Numbered from the stretch's first letter, positions 26,115 through 35,675 are shown. The stretch is 64,000 bases of DNA from Sphingopyxis sp. H115 (GCF_001468465.1 NZ_LNSA01000001.1:248001-312000), one strand, 5' to 3'. Notes: a model not told the origin generated them from the sequence alone. Translations and numbers: made by a program.

Positions 26115-28061
26115 ATGCAAATTAGGGGCAGGCAGGGCTGGCGCGCCGCGCCGGACTATCTTCTACGCATGGCATTGAGCTGGACGCGCGACCAACGGCG
26201 TATCCTTGCCGCCGCCATGGACGGCGTGCTCTGCGTCATCGCGGTCTGGATCGCTTATTCGCTGCGTTTGGGCGTTTGGGATCTTTTTTCGCGCCCGGTC
26301 TTGATTTTCGCCGGCGTGGCCTTGTTGTGCTGGTATCCCATCGCCTTTCTGACGGGGGTCTATCGATCGCTGATCCGCTTTTCGGGCGCACGCACGATCG
26401 CGGACCTTGCGATAGCCTGTGCGTTGCTGACCATTCCCTTGTTGATCGTCTTTGTAGCGGTCCGCATGCCCGCAGTGCCTCGTACGCTCACGATATTGCA
26501 GCCGATCATCTTCGTGATGCTTCTCGCGTCGAGCCGGATCGTCATTCGCTTCGCGCTCCTCGACATGTTGAGCGAGATGAAGGTGACCGCGCGGCGCGTG
26601 CTGGTCTATGGCGCGGGCCGGGCCGGGCAACAATTGGCGCTGTCGCTGCGGCACGAGCCGCAAATCTACCTAGTCGGGTTCATCGACGACGACCTGCGCC
26701 TCGACGGCCAGCGGCTCGACGGCTTTCCGGTCTTTGGGTCGAACCGTCTTGGTCAATTGCTCGAAGACACCGACATCGACGAAGTGCTCCTCGCCATACC
26801 CAGCGCGTCGCGCATGCGGCGGCGCGAGATTATCGAGATGCTGCAGGCGGAGCAGGTCTATGTGCGCTCGCTTCCCAGCCTGTCGCATATCATCGAAGGG
26901 TCAGTGACGGTTAACGACCTGCGTGAAATCCAGATCGACGAATTGCTGGGTCGCGAAGCGGTCGCGCCCAACGAGGTGCTGATGGGCAAGACCATCGTCG
27001 GCAAGATCGTCCTGGTCTCCGGCGCCGGCGGTTCGATCGGCAGCGAATTGTGCCGCCAGATTCTCCAGTGCCATCCTGCACGGCTGATCCTGCTCGACCA
27101 ATCGGAATTCGCGCTTTACGCGATCGAACAGGAATTGACGCAGATGATCGAGGCGCTCGATCTCAATGTCCCGATCACACTCGAACTGGGCAATGTCGCC
27201 GAACGGTCGACGTCGATGCGCATTTATCGCAGCCACCGTCCCGACACGGTGTTTCACGCTGCGGCGTACAAGCATGTTCCGCTAGTTGAAGCGAACCCGA
27301 TCTCGGGCACGCGCAACAATATCATGGGCACGCTGCACAGCGTCGAGGCCGCCGAGGCGAACGGGGTCAGCAATTTCACGCTAATCAGTACCGATAAGGC
27401 CGTGCGCCCGACGAACATCATGGGCGCTTCAAAACGCGTCTGCGAACTGATCTTGCAGGCGCGGGCCGAGCAGCCGGGGGCTTCGACGATCTTCAGCATG
27501 GTTCGCTTCGGCAATGTGCTGGGGTCCAGCGGGTCGGTCGTGCCGCGCTTCAAGGCACAGATCGCCGCGGGCGGGCCCGTGACCATCACCCATCCCGACA
27601 TCACTCGTTACTTCATGACGATCCCGGAGGCATCGCAACTCGTCATTCAAGCGACCGCCATGGCAAAGGGCGGCGAAGTGTTCGTACTCGACATGGGCCA
27701 GCCGGTGCGGATCATCGACCTTGCGCGCAGCATGATCCAATTGTCGGGCCTCTCCGTCCGCGACGCCGACCGCCCCGACGGCGATATAGAGATTGTCGAG
27801 ACGGGGCTGCGGCCGGGCGAGAAGCTCTACGAAGAATTGCTGATCGGCGACAATCCGGGGCCAACCAACCACCCCCGCATTCTTCGCGCGCGCGAAAAAT
27901 GCTGGGCCTGGCCGGATCTGGAAAAGGAACTGCAACAACTCGACGCGACGATCCGCGGCAGCGGCGATCCCGTCGCCGCCATGCAGATCGTCAGCCGGCT
28001 CGTGCCCGAATATGTTCCCGACGCAGCCTGGGCAGAGCGGCTGTCGAGCGGCGGCGCCTGA
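26115..28061 (+). CDS. PglF/WbpM/CapD-type membrane UDP-GlcNAc 4,6-dehydratase
   Basis: A 648-residue membrane-bound nucleotide-sugar dehydratase. About four N-terminal helices (residues 30-140) are followed by an accessory Rossmann domain (VYGAGRAGQQLAL) and the SDR catalytic domain with VSGAGGSIGSELCR, HAAAYKHVPLVE, STDKAV and ASKRVCE as the modified Tyr-x3-Lys region. It removes water from UDP-GlcNAc to give the UDP-4-keto-6-deoxy sugar, the first step of bacillosamine (QuiNAc4NAc) or FucNAc-type synthesis. The convergent aminotransferase and acyltransferase fit the bacillosamine route. Start 26115 is uncertain: no strong binding site, and 26169 is an alternative. Confidence 0.9.
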   Translation: MQIRGRQGWRAAPDYLLRMALSWTRDQRRILAAAMDGVLCVIAVWIAYSLRLGVWDLFSRPVLIFAGVALLCWYPIAFLTGVYRSLIRFSGARTIADLAIACALLTIPLLIVFVAVRMPAVPRTLTILQPIIFVMLLASSRIVIRFALLDMLSEMKVTARRVLVYGAGRAGQQLALSLRHEPQIYLVGFIDDDLRLDGQRLDGFPVFGSNRLGQLLEDTDIDEVLLAIPSASRMRRREIIEMLQAEQVYVRSLPSLSHIIEGSVTVNDLREIQIDELLGREAVAPNEVLMGKTIVGKIVLVSGAGGSIGSELCRQILQCHPARLILLDQSEFALYAIEQELTQMIEALDLNVPITLELGNVAERSTSMRIYRSHRPDTVFHAAAYKHVPLVEANPISGTRNNIMGTLHSVEAAEANGVSNFTLISTDKAVRPTNIMGASKRVCELILQARAEQPGASTIFSMVRFGNVLGSSGSVVPRFKAQIAAGGPVTITHPDITRYFMTIPEASQLVIQATAMAKGGEVFVLDMGQPVRIIDLARSMIQLSGLSVRDADRPDGDIEIVETGLRPGEKLYEELLIGDNPGPTNHPRILRAREKCWAWPDLEKELQQLDATIRGSGDPVAAMQIVSRLVPEYVPDAAWAERLSSGGA

Positions 28062-28089
28062 ACGGCCGGGGGGCGGCCCTGCGCTCACC

Positions 28090-28112
28090 GGAGCGCGCCG
28101 CGACGGCGCTCC
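28090..28112. terminator. hairpin between convergent polysaccharide genes
   Basis: A 7-bp stem GGAGCGC/GCGCTCC with a 9-nt loop lies in the 50-bp gap between the dehydratase and aminotransferase stop codons. It could serve both strands but lacks a T-run, so this is only a candidate. Confidence 0.35.
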
Positions 28113-29320
28113 TAGGCGCTCGCGGCGCGCATCACGTCGCGGCTGACATCGGCGGTGAGCGTAACCTGATCTTCGGTCAGTGTCGGGTGTACCAGCCACA
28201 TCAGGCTGGTCTGCCCAAGCTCCGCCGCGACCCCCAGGCGCTGGGCGGGCCGCAGCCCCGTCCCGTCGAACGCCTTTTCCAGATAGACTTCCGAACAGCT
28301 GCCCTGGAAACAGGGCACGCCGCGGGCGTTTATTTCGGCTGCGATGCGGTCACGGTCCCATCCCGGTGCCAGCCGCTCGGGTCGCAAATAGGCATAGAAT
28401 TTATATTGCGCGTGCACGCTACCCGCATCCGTCGGCGCGGGTAGGCGCAATATCCCGTCGTCGCCCGAAAAGGGTTCCAGTGCCTGATAGATGGCTTCGG
28501 CGTGGCGCGTTCGTGCGGCGGTCCATTGCGGCATCAGCCGCAACTGGATGCGGCCGATCGCGGCCTGCATCTCGATCATCCGCCAATTGGTGCCAAAGCT
28601 TTCGTGCAACCAGCGAAAGCCCGGCGGATGCGCGCGCTCATAGACGGCTTCCCAGCTCTTCCCATGATCCTTGAACGACCACATCCGGGACCATAATTCT
28701 CGATCGTCGGTCGTGATCATCCCCCCTTCCCCGCCGGTGGTCATGATCTTATCCTGGCAAAAGGACCAGGCGCCGATATGGCCGATCGATCCGACGCTGC
28801 GCCCCTTGTAGCGCGCGCCATGCGCCTGCGCACAATCCTCGACGACGGCGAACCCATGCTCGCCGGCCAGCGCCATGATCGGGTCCATGTCGGCGGGCCA
28901 GCCCGCAAGGTGGACGATAATGACGGCGCGGGTTCGCGGGGTCCGGACGGCGGCGATGGTTTCGGCCGAAATATTGCCGCTGTCGCGATCGACGTCGGCG
29001 AAAATCGGCACCGCGCCGGCATTCACGACGCAACTGACCGACGCAAGGAAGGTGCGCGGCGTGACGATCACCTCGTCGGTCGTGCTGCCCCCGTTGATGG
29101 CGCCGACGCGCAGGCCGTGCAGCGCGAGATCGAGCGCCACGGTGCCGTTGGCGACGGCGATGGCATGGTCGCTGCCCGACCATTGGGCGAATTCGCGCTC
29201 GAACGCCCGGCCTTCGTCGCCGGTCCAGTAATTGACGCGATTGGACCGCAGCACCGCCGCGACCGCCTCGACCTCTTCTTCACTGAAACGGGGCCAAGGC
29301 GCAAAATTCGTGTTCAGCAT
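28112..29320 (-). CDS. DegT/DnrJ/EryC1-family sugar aminotransferase (PglE-like)
   Basis: A 402-residue PLP enzyme. Lys191 in SFCQDKIMTTGGEGG forms the Schiff base, and EDCAQAHG at 161-168 is the usual Asp-bearing cofactor segment. NRVNYWTGDEG and VANGTVALDLAL are family signatures. In context it most likely aminates the 4-keto product of the dehydratase to give the UDP-4-amino sugar of bacillosamine synthesis. It is immediately downstream of the PglD-like acyltransferase gene (1-bp gap) and convergent with the dehydratase. Confidence 0.9.
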   Translation of the reverse strand: MLNTNFAPWPRFSEEEVEAVAAVLRSNRVNYWTGDEGRAFEREFAQWSGSDHAIAVANGTVALDLALHGLRVGAINGGSTTDEVIVTPRTFLASVSCVVNAGAVPIFADVDRDSGNISAETIAAVRTPRTRAVIIVHLAGWPADMDPIMALAGEHGFAVVEDCAQAHGARYKGRSVGSIGHIGAWSFCQDKIMTTGGEGGMITTDDRELWSRMWSFKDHGKSWEAVYERAHPPGFRWLHESFGTNWRMIEMQAAIGRIQLRLMPQWTAARTRHAEAIYQALEPFSGDDGILRLPAPTDAGSVHAQYKFYAYLRPERLAPGWDRDRIAAEINARGVPCFQGSCSEVYLEKAFDGTGLRPAQRLGVAAELGQTSLMWLVHPTLTEDQVTLTADVSRDVMRAASA

Positions 29321-29321
29321 C

Positions 29322-29954
29322 TCATCTCATTTCCATGGGCCGGGCAGGATTGCCGACGACAGTCACGCCTTCAGGCACGTCTTTCGTAATTACCGCCCCC
29401 ATTCCGATCGTCGCCCCCGCCCCGATTCTCATGCCCTGCCGGATAATCGCGCCGGACCCGACATAGGCATGATCGCCGATTGTCGCATTACCATTGCAAT
29501 GCACGCCGGGCGCAAAGGTCACATAGTCACCGATCACGCAATCATGCTCGACATAGGAGTAAAGATTGGCGTGGAAACAGCGGCCGATGCGGATATTCGA
29601 CGTCAGCGTGACGAATGGTGACAGCAGCGCGCCCGCGCCGATCTCCACCTCGTCCATGATGACGATATTGGCGGCGCGCGCGCCGATCAACGCGATCCCG
29701 GCCTCGGTACATCGCCGGTCCAGCGTCTCGCGCACCCGTGAATTTGCGACAGCAAGTGCGGCGTGACGCGATGTTGCGGGCGCCCCGAGAAAGCGGTCGA
29801 AGCTCCAGACCTCGTGACCGTTGACGCGGTCCGCCTGCGGCGCATCGTCGATGAAGACGAGTTGGCCTTCGCTGCCGCCGAGTTCAGCGCGCAACAGCGG
29901 CATGATGCCGCGCCCACAGCCGCTGGCGCCGTAAACGCCGACCAATCGTGTCAC
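29322..29954 (-). CDS. PglD-type sugar N-acyltransferase
   Basis: A 210-residue left-handed beta-helix acyltransferase. The N-terminal Rossmann-like domain starts VTRLVGVYGASGCGRG, and the hexapeptide repeats run from about residue 95 (MDEVEIGAGALLSPF, IGRCFHANLYSYVEHDC, IGDYVTFAPGVHCNG, IGDHAYVGSGAIIRQ). The Asn-His-type catalytic pair is in the EHDC segment (His). It would acetylate the 4-amino group of the UDP-sugar. The GTG at 29954 overlaps the sugar transferase stop as GTGA. The much longer open frame upstream is inside that gene and is rejected. Confidence 0.9.
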   Translation of the reverse strand: MTRLVGVYGASGCGRGIMPLLRAELGGSEGQLVFIDDAPQADRVNGHEVWSFDRFLGAPATSRHAALAVANSRVRETLDRRCTEAGIALIGARAANIVIMDEVEIGAGALLSPFVTLTSNIRIGRCFHANLYSYVEHDCVIGDYVTFAPGVHCNGNATIGDHAYVGSGAIIRQGMRIGAGATIGMGAVITKDVPEGVTVVGNPARPMEMR

Positions 29955-30547
29955 CCTTTGCCCACCCCGTCGAATTTGGGCATCGTCGCCTCGCCCTCCG
30001 CAGCGATACCCTCGCGCCGCACTACTTTTGCGACCGTCATCCACAGAATCCGTATGTCGAGCCGCAGGCTGCGATTGTCGACATACCATGTGTCCAGCGC
30101 GAACTTCTGTTCCCAACTCAGCGCGTTCCGGCCGTTGACCTGCGCCCATCCCGTAATTCCGGGACGAACCGCGTGGCGGCGCGTCTGCTCCGCCGTGTAG
30201 CGAGGCAGATACTCCATGAGTAGCGGCCGGGGCCCGACCAGGCTCATGTCGCCCTTCAGCACGTTCCAAAGCTCTGGAAGTTCGTCGATGCTGGATGCGC
30301 GAAGAAACCGCCCAAGGCGCGTCAGCCTGTCAGCGTCGGCCAGAGGGTTCCCTACCGCATCGACGGCATCGCGCATCGTCCTGAACTTCAGCATCTCGAA
30401 AGGCACCTCATGCTGCCCCGGCCTGACTTGGCGAAACAGGACCGGACGGCCCATGCGAGCGGCGATGAGTAGCGCCGTAACCAGCAAAACTGGAAACAGG
30501 ATCAGCAGCAACAGACTGGCCGCGACCACGTCGATCGCGCGCTTCAT
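29951..30547 (-). CDS. initiating phosphosugar transferase (PglC-type, bacterial sugar transferase)
   Basis: A 198-residue monotopic membrane phosphoglycosyl transferase that moves a phosphosugar onto undecaprenyl phosphate. One re-entrant helix (residues 5-30) is followed by FRQVRPGQ, KFRTMRDA, the catalytic Asp-Glu pair in SIDELPELWN, and LVGPRPLLMEY and RPGITGWAQVNGRN. The ATG at 30547 (MKRAIDVV) is chosen because the upstream frame begins with TTG and shows poor codon bias. Being first in the operon before PglD/PglE, it probably starts the polysaccharide with QuiNAc4NAc. Confidence 0.92.
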   Translation of the reverse strand: MKRAIDVVAASLLLLILFPVLLVTALLIAARMGRPVLFRQVRPGQHEVPFEMLKFRTMRDAVDAVGNPLADADRLTRLGRFLRASSIDELPELWNVLKGDMSLVGPRPLLMEYLPRYTAEQTRRHAVRPGITGWAQVNGRNALSWEQKFALDTWYVDNRSLRLDIRILWMTVAKVVRREGIAAEGEATMPKFDGVGKG

Positions 30548-30956
30548 GGCAGTGACACCGAAATAGTCCAGACGGTCCTGCGGACTGGCGACAATGCGCG
30601 CGGTCCACCATCCTCGACGCGGCAGAGATGAGATGAGAGGGACAAGATCATAATGCTGGAGCAAATGTTTCGTAATGCCTCGTCATGAGACAAGCAAGTC
30701 TGCCGGTCCGCCGACGATCGAATGCCCTCGCGGCATCGCACCCATTCTTGATCTCGGGGCGATTGCAAGCCATAGGCAAAACGCGCCGAGAAATGGGAAG
30801 CGCGCGACGGGATGCGTTTTCGGTGCCTTCACAAACCTCCTTCGCGCTGTATCGTCGCCGTGCCAACTTAATATTCCCCAGCGGAAGGACCAGACGATAA
30901 CCAACTGATCCGGTTCGCAGATTCACGATATATCCATTCAGTTTCAGGGACAATCT
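30548..30956. other. divergent intergenic region between the sugar transferase and fnlA (409 bp)
   Basis: Both flanking operons start here. Several open frames cross it in all six directions, but none has a start, a binding site and codon bias together. CAGGGACA just before the fnlA ATG is its ribosome binding site. The regulatory elements could not be located by eye. Confidence 0.5.
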
Positions 30957-31994
30957 ATGGCAGACGCGATCAATTCCGTCCTCATCACCGGGGGAACGGG
31001 AAGTTTCGGCAAGACGATGCTGCGCGAGCTTCTGGCCGACGGAATTCCCGAAGTGCGGGTGCTGAGCCGCGATGAGGAAAAGCAGGACCATCTGCGCAAC
31101 GAACTCGCGGATTCGCGCGTCCGCTTCTTTATCGGCGATATCCGCGACCGTTCGAGCGTCGACCGCGCCACTGCTGGCGTTGACGCGATCTTTCATGCCG
31201 CCGCGCTCAAGCAGGTGCCGTCCTGCGAATTCTTCCCGCTCGAAGCCGTGCGCACGAACATCCTCGGCAGCGAAAACGTCATTCGCGCCGCGATCGACGC
31301 AAAGGTCAAAAGCCTCGTCTGCCTGTCGACCGACAAGGCCGTGATGCCGATCAATTCGATGGGCATGAGCAAGGCGATGATGGAAAAGCTCGCGCAATCT
31401 GCGGCGCGCGAACTGGGCCCCGCCGCCGGAACGACGATCAGCTGCGTGCGCTATGGCAATGTCATGCATTCGCGCGGATCGGTCATCCCCCTGTTCATTC
31501 GGCAGATCACGACCGGGCGGCCGATCACGGTGACCGAGCCCGAAATGACCCGATTCCTGATGCCGCTGCGCGACAGCGTTGCGCTCGTCCGCTTCGCCTT
31601 CGCAAAGGCGCGGCAGGGCGACCTGTTCATCAAAAAGGCGCCGGCCAGCACGATCGCCGACCTTGTCGTCGCGCTGAAGCAGTTATTCGACGTTCCTGAT
31701 CACCCGGTGAATGTGATCGGCTGGCGGCACTCCGAAAAATTGTTCGAAACGCTGGCCAGCTCGCAGGAGCTGGGCACCGCGGAAGACCTGGGCGATTACT
31801 GGCGCCTCCAGCTCGACGGCCGCGACCTCAACTATAATGCCTATTTTTCCGAAGGCACCGAAGACCTCGCCAAATTCGAGGATTTTCATAGCCATAATGC
31901 GGAAAGGCTTGACGTCGAAGGCGTGAAGCAGTTGCTCTTGTCGCTCCCCGAAGTACAGCAGGCAGTGGATAGCTGGCGGACCGCAACCCCATGA
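30957..31994 (+). CDS. fnlA: UDP-GlcNAc 4,6-dehydratase/5-epimerase (FnlA/WbjB/CapE type)
   Basis: The first enzyme of UDP-N-acetyl-L-fucosamine synthesis: dehydration of UDP-GlcNAc with C5 inversion. The 345-residue soluble SDR has VLITGGTGSFGKTM, HAAALKQVPSCEF, LSTDKAVMPINSMGMSK (modified Tyr-x3-Lys) and YGNVMHSRGSVIP. It lacks the membrane domain of the PglF-type protein. ATGA overlap with fnlB and the following fnlC and wbuB genes fix its role. Confidence 0.93.
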   Translation: MADAINSVLITGGTGSFGKTMLRELLADGIPEVRVLSRDEEKQDHLRNELADSRVRFFIGDIRDRSSVDRATAGVDAIFHAAALKQVPSCEFFPLEAVRTNILGSENVIRAAIDAKVKSLVCLSTDKAVMPINSMGMSKAMMEKLAQSAARELGPAAGTTISCVRYGNVMHSRGSVIPLFIRQITTGRPITVTEPEMTRFLMPLRDSVALVRFAFAKARQGDLFIKKAPASTIADLVVALKQLFDVPDHPVNVIGWRHSEKLFETLASSQELGTAEDLGDYWRLQLDGRDLNYNAYFSEGTEDLAKFEDFHSHNAERLDVEGVKQLLLSLPEVQQAVDSWRTATP

Positions 31995-33121
31995 AGATCG
32001 TCATTACCGGAGCGCGGGGGCTATTAGGCTGGCATTCGGCCGCGCGGCTCCACGCGGACAATTGCGGCGCACGTTACCGCGGCGATGCCGAACCGTGGAC
32101 GCTCGTTCCGCTCGACCGGGCCGCGTTCAACGACGACGCGCTCCTCGCCGATGCGCTCGCCGGTGCCGACATCATCTTGCACTGGGCGGGCGTGAACCGG
32201 GGCAGCGACGGCGAAGTGGCCGAAGGCAATCCCGCGATCGCGCGCCGCCTCGTCGATTTCTGCGCCCGGGCCGGGGTATCGCCCTTCATCGTTTACGCGA
32301 ACAGCACCCACGCCGCTCTCGACACCGTTTACGGCCGGTCCAAGAAAGCGGCGGCGGATATCATTGCGGCCTTTACCGGCGGCGCCTTTTGCGACCTCGT
32401 GCTTCCGCATATCTTCGGCGAACTCGCGCGGCCCTATTACAACAATGTCACCGCCACCTTCATCGACCAGATATGGAAGGGCGAAAAACCTTCGATCAAC
32501 GCCGACGGCCGCGTCGAACTGCTTCACAGCGGGGACGCGGCGCGTATCGCCATGGACGCCGCGCTCGCGCGCCGGGCCGGCACGCTTCGCCCCGAAGGGC
32601 GCGCGATATCGGTCGCAGACCTTTGGGACCGGCTTTCGGCGTTCCACGACGATTATATGGCGGGAATTTTCCCCGACCTTGCCGACCCGTTCGATCTCGC
32701 GCTGTTCAACAGCTATCGGACCGCGGCCTATCCGCACCGTTATCCGAGGGCGCTGACCGTCAACGCCGACAATCGCGGCATCCTGTTCGAATCGGCCAAG
32801 GCGCGCGGTTCGGGCCACGCGTTCCTGTCGACGACAAGGCCCGGGATCGTCCGCGGCGATCATTTCCATTCGAACCTCGTCGAACGCTTCGTCGTCGTAT
32901 CCGGCAAGGCGGTTATCCGCGTCCGCAAAGTGCTGTCGGACGACGTGCACGAGTTTTTCGTTTCGGGCGACGAACCCGTCGCGATCGACCAGATTCCGTT
33001 TCACACCCATCACATCCAGAATCTCGGCGACAGTGACCTGATCACCTTTTTCTGGTCGCACCGCATATTCGACCGCGCCAATCCTGATACGTATCAGGAT
33101 CCGGTTCTTGGGGCCCAATAA
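31991..33121 (+). CDS. fnlB: UDP-2-acetamido-2,6-dideoxy-hexulose dehydratase/reductase (FnlB/WbjC/CapF type)
   Basis: The second L-FucNAc enzyme, bifunctional. The 376-residue protein has an N-terminal SDR domain (MKIVITGARGLLGWHSA, VYANSTHAALDTVYGRSKK) and a C-terminal cupin domain from about residue 250 (RGDHFHSNLVERFVVVSGKAVIR, PFHTHHIQNLG) whose His residues bind metal. Its start overlaps the fnlA stop (ATGA) and its stop shares a base with fnlC (TAATG). The three-gene block is translated as a unit. Confidence 0.93.
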   Translation: MKIVITGARGLLGWHSAARLHADNCGARYRGDAEPWTLVPLDRAAFNDDALLADALAGADIILHWAGVNRGSDGEVAEGNPAIARRLVDFCARAGVSPFIVYANSTHAALDTVYGRSKKAAADIIAAFTGGAFCDLVLPHIFGELARPYYNNVTATFIDQIWKGEKPSINADGRVELLHSGDAARIAMDAALARRAGTLRPEGRAISVADLWDRLSAFHDDYMAGIFPDLADPFDLALFNSYRTAAYPHRYPRALTVNADNRGILFESAKARGSGHAFLSTTRPGIVRGDHFHSNLVERFVVVSGKAVIRVRKVLSDDVHEFFVSGDEPVAIDQIPFHTHHIQNLGDSDLITFFWSHRIFDRANPDTYQDPVLGAQ

Positions 33122-34275
33122 TGCAGAAACTGAACGTTACCACGGTCGTGGGCACCCGGCCCGAGATCATTCGCCTGTCGCGCGTGCTCGACCGGCTCGA
33201 CGCCTATACGAACCATCGTATCGTGCACACCGGGCAGAATTGGGACTATGAACTCAACGAGGTCTTTTTCTCCGACCTCGACCTACGCAAACCCGACGCG
33301 TTTTTCGGCGTCGATACGGCGTCGCTCGGCGCCGTGCTAGGCGGCATATTGGTTGAGGCGGAAAGGGAATTTCGCGCGCACCGCCCCGACGCGCTGCTCG
33401 TGCTGGGCGATACCAACAGCGCCATCGCCGCCCTGATGGCCAGACGGATGAAAATACCCGTCTACCACATGGAAGCGGGCAATCGCAGTTTCGACCGCAA
33501 CGTTCCCGAAGAAACCAATCGCAAGATGGTCGACCACATCAGCGACTTCAACCTCGTGTACACCGAACATGCGCGGCGCCATCTGCTTGGCGAGGGCATG
33601 GCGCATCGCCGCATCTACCTCACCGGATCGCCGATGCGCGAAGTGCTCGACCATTATCGCGCGCGGATCGAGGCGTCGGACATTCTCCCGCGTCTCGAAC
33701 TGACATCCGGCGGCTATTACATCGTCTCGATGCACCGCGAGGAAAATGTCGACAGCAAGGAGCGTTTGCTCGAACTCGTTGCAACGCTGAACGAACTCGC
33801 AGCGCGCGACGACATGCCGGTGATCATGTCGACCCACCCGCGCACGCGGCGGCGGCTCGACGCAATCGAGGGCCTCGAACTCGACCCGCGGGTCCGTTAC
33901 CTGAAGCCGTTCGGTTTCCACGATTACAATCATCTTCAGATGCACGCGCGCTGTGCCATTTCGGACAGCGGCACCATCGCTGAAGAAAGTGCGATCCTCG
34001 ATTTTCCAGCGATAACGCCGCGCGATGCGGTCGAACGTCCCGAAGCGCTCGATACGGGCAACATCGTCGTTACCGGCGTGAACCGCGACGCGATTCTCGC
34101 GGGGATCGACGCCGTGGTTGCGATGCATGGCGAGCGCAAGGCCGCCGGCCTGCCCGGCATCGTTCCCGCCGATTACGCCATCGCCAATACGTCGGAACGG
34201 GTGGTCAAACTCATCCTCGGAACCGCGCGGCTGTCGAACGGCTGGGACGGCATCCGCATGCACGATTATATGTGA
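33121..34275 (+). CDS. fnlC: UDP-N-acetyl sugar 2-epimerase (FnlC/WbjD/CapG type)
   Basis: The last enzyme of UDP-L-FucNAc synthesis, epimerising C2. The 384-residue protein is of the UDP-GlcNAc 2-epimerase fold with VVGTRPEIIRLSRVL, HTGQNWDYELNEVFF, MEAGNRSFDRNVPEETNRK and SDSGTIAEES. It is a distant paralogue of wecB at 42 kb and is distinguished by the fnl context. The ATG at 33121 overlaps the fnlB stop by one base. Confidence 0.92.
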   Translation: MQKLNVTTVVGTRPEIIRLSRVLDRLDAYTNHRIVHTGQNWDYELNEVFFSDLDLRKPDAFFGVDTASLGAVLGGILVEAEREFRAHRPDALLVLGDTNSAIAALMARRMKIPVYHMEAGNRSFDRNVPEETNRKMVDHISDFNLVYTEHARRHLLGEGMAHRRIYLTGSPMREVLDHYRARIEASDILPRLELTSGGYYIVSMHREENVDSKERLLELVATLNELAARDDMPVIMSTHPRTRRRLDAIEGLELDPRVRYLKPFGFHDYNHLQMHARCAISDSGTIAEESAILDFPAITPRDAVERPEALDTGNIVVTGVNRDAILAGIDAVVAMHGERKAAGLPGIVPADYAIANTSERVVKLILGTARLSNGWDGIRMHDYM

Positions 34276-34294
34276 CGGCATCGCACCCAGCCCG

Positions 34295-35509
34295 ATGAAC
34301 ATATTATTCGCTACCCAGATTTTCGATCCGGAGCCCGTGATGAAAGGCCTCCTGTTCGCGAAGGAATTACAGGCGGTCGAGGGCGATCGCGTGACGGTAG
34401 TGACGGGTTTTCCCAACTACCCGGCCGGAAAAATCTACGACGGCTACCGGATCAGGCCGATCACGCGCGAGGTCCGCGACGGCGTCGAGATCATCCGCCT
34501 GCCGCTGGTGCCGGGGCACGGGCGCAATCCGCTGTGGCGTATCGCCAACTATCTCTCCTTCTTCGCCAGCCTGTTGGTCTGGGGGCTGTTCGCGGCGCGT
34601 AAATACGACCTGGTGTACGTCTATCATCCCCCTATGACGGTCGGTTTCGCCGCGGCGCTTTTTTCCGCGGTGCATCGCAAGCCCTTCATCCTCGAAGTGC
34701 AGGATCTCTGGCCTGAATCGGTTGTGGCCAGCGGGATATCGGGTGCAGGCGCGCTGGAACGAGGCTTGGCGGCGATGTGCCGGTTCGTCTATCGCCGCGC
34801 AACGCATATCGTCGCGCAGTCGCACGGCATGGCGGACAAGCTTATCGAGCGCGGCGCGAATGCCTCCGCCATGTCGGTGATTTACAATTGGTCGAACAGC
34901 GAACCCGCCCCGCTTCCGCCGCGGTCGGTGCCGGGCGATGCGTATGAATTTCTCTATACGGGCAATCTCGGCATCTATCAGGATCTCGGCACCGCCATCG
35001 CGGCGACGCGGATTGCGCATGCGGCCGATTCCCGCGTCAGGCTGACGATGATCGGCAACGGCGCCGAGAAGGCACGGCTGGCCGAAAGCCTGACCGATGC
35101 CGACCGGGCATTTATCCGGTTCCGCGATTCCGTGCCGCAGGAAGACCTGCTCGAAATCGTGGCGAACGCCGACTGCCTTCTCCTCCATCTTCGCGACATG
35201 CCCTTTTTCGAATTTACCATCCCGTCGAAGATTCCCTTCTATCTTGCGATGGCGCGGCCGGTGCTCGCTGGCATCCGCGGCGAGGCCGCCGGGATCTTGC
35301 GGGACAGCGGCGCCGCCGAAGTGGTCGCTCCCGAATCGCCGGACGCGATGGCGCGCGCGATGGTCGCGCTGGCACGCGAGACGCCCGAACGCCGCGAAGC
35401 GCGCGGCCGACAAGGCGCAGCCTATTACCACGAGCATCTGGCGCGCAATCAGGCGATACGGAGAACCCGCGCGCTCTTCGTCTTCCCAGACGGGGACAAG
35501 TCCCGTTGA
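34295..35509 (+). CDS. wbuB: GT4 glycosyltransferase, WbuB-like (L-FucNAc transferase)
   Basis: A 404-residue GT-B retaining glycosyltransferase that acts on a lipid-linked intermediate at the inner face of the membrane. It opens MNILFATQIFDPEPVMKG; the C-terminal domain has YTGNLGIYQDLGTAI, IGNGAEKARL and FEFTIPSKIPFYLAMARPVLA in place of the classic E-x7-E region. WbuB follows fnlABC in enteric O26-type clusters (known order), which supports FucNAc transfer. The ATG at 34295 is 19 bp after fnlC. Confidence 0.88.
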   Translation: MNILFATQIFDPEPVMKGLLFAKELQAVEGDRVTVVTGFPNYPAGKIYDGYRIRPITREVRDGVEIIRLPLVPGHGRNPLWRIANYLSFFASLLVWGLFAARKYDLVYVYHPPMTVGFAAALFSAVHRKPFILEVQDLWPESVVASGISGAGALERGLAAMCRFVYRRATHIVAQSHGMADKLIERGANASAMSVIYNWSNSEPAPLPPRSVPGDAYEFLYTGNLGIYQDLGTAIAATRIAHAADSRVRLTMIGNGAEKARLAESLTDADRAFIRFRDSVPQEDLLEIVANADCLLLHLRDMPFFEFTIPSKIPFYLAMARPVLAGIRGEAAGILRDSGAAEVVAPESPDAMARAMVALARETPERREARGRQGAAYYHEHLARNQAIRRTRALFVFPDGDKSR

Positions 35510-35675
35510 AACGAAAGAAGGACGAACCCGGCAGAATGGAGTGGCCACCTTCGCCAGCTTGGCAACGACCGACACAAATGAATATAGCGTCGGTCATGGA
35601 GGCGTCTTGATACCGTGAAATTTGCCGTTGTCCGTCCACGACGCGACAATATTATCGTTAGGAAGGAAGTCAGAC

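Noticed and set aside
30683..30908. Small open frames (about 73-77 codons) in the fnlA/sugar transferase gap
   Set aside because: Frames occur on both strands over the same DNA, without binding sites or codon bias.
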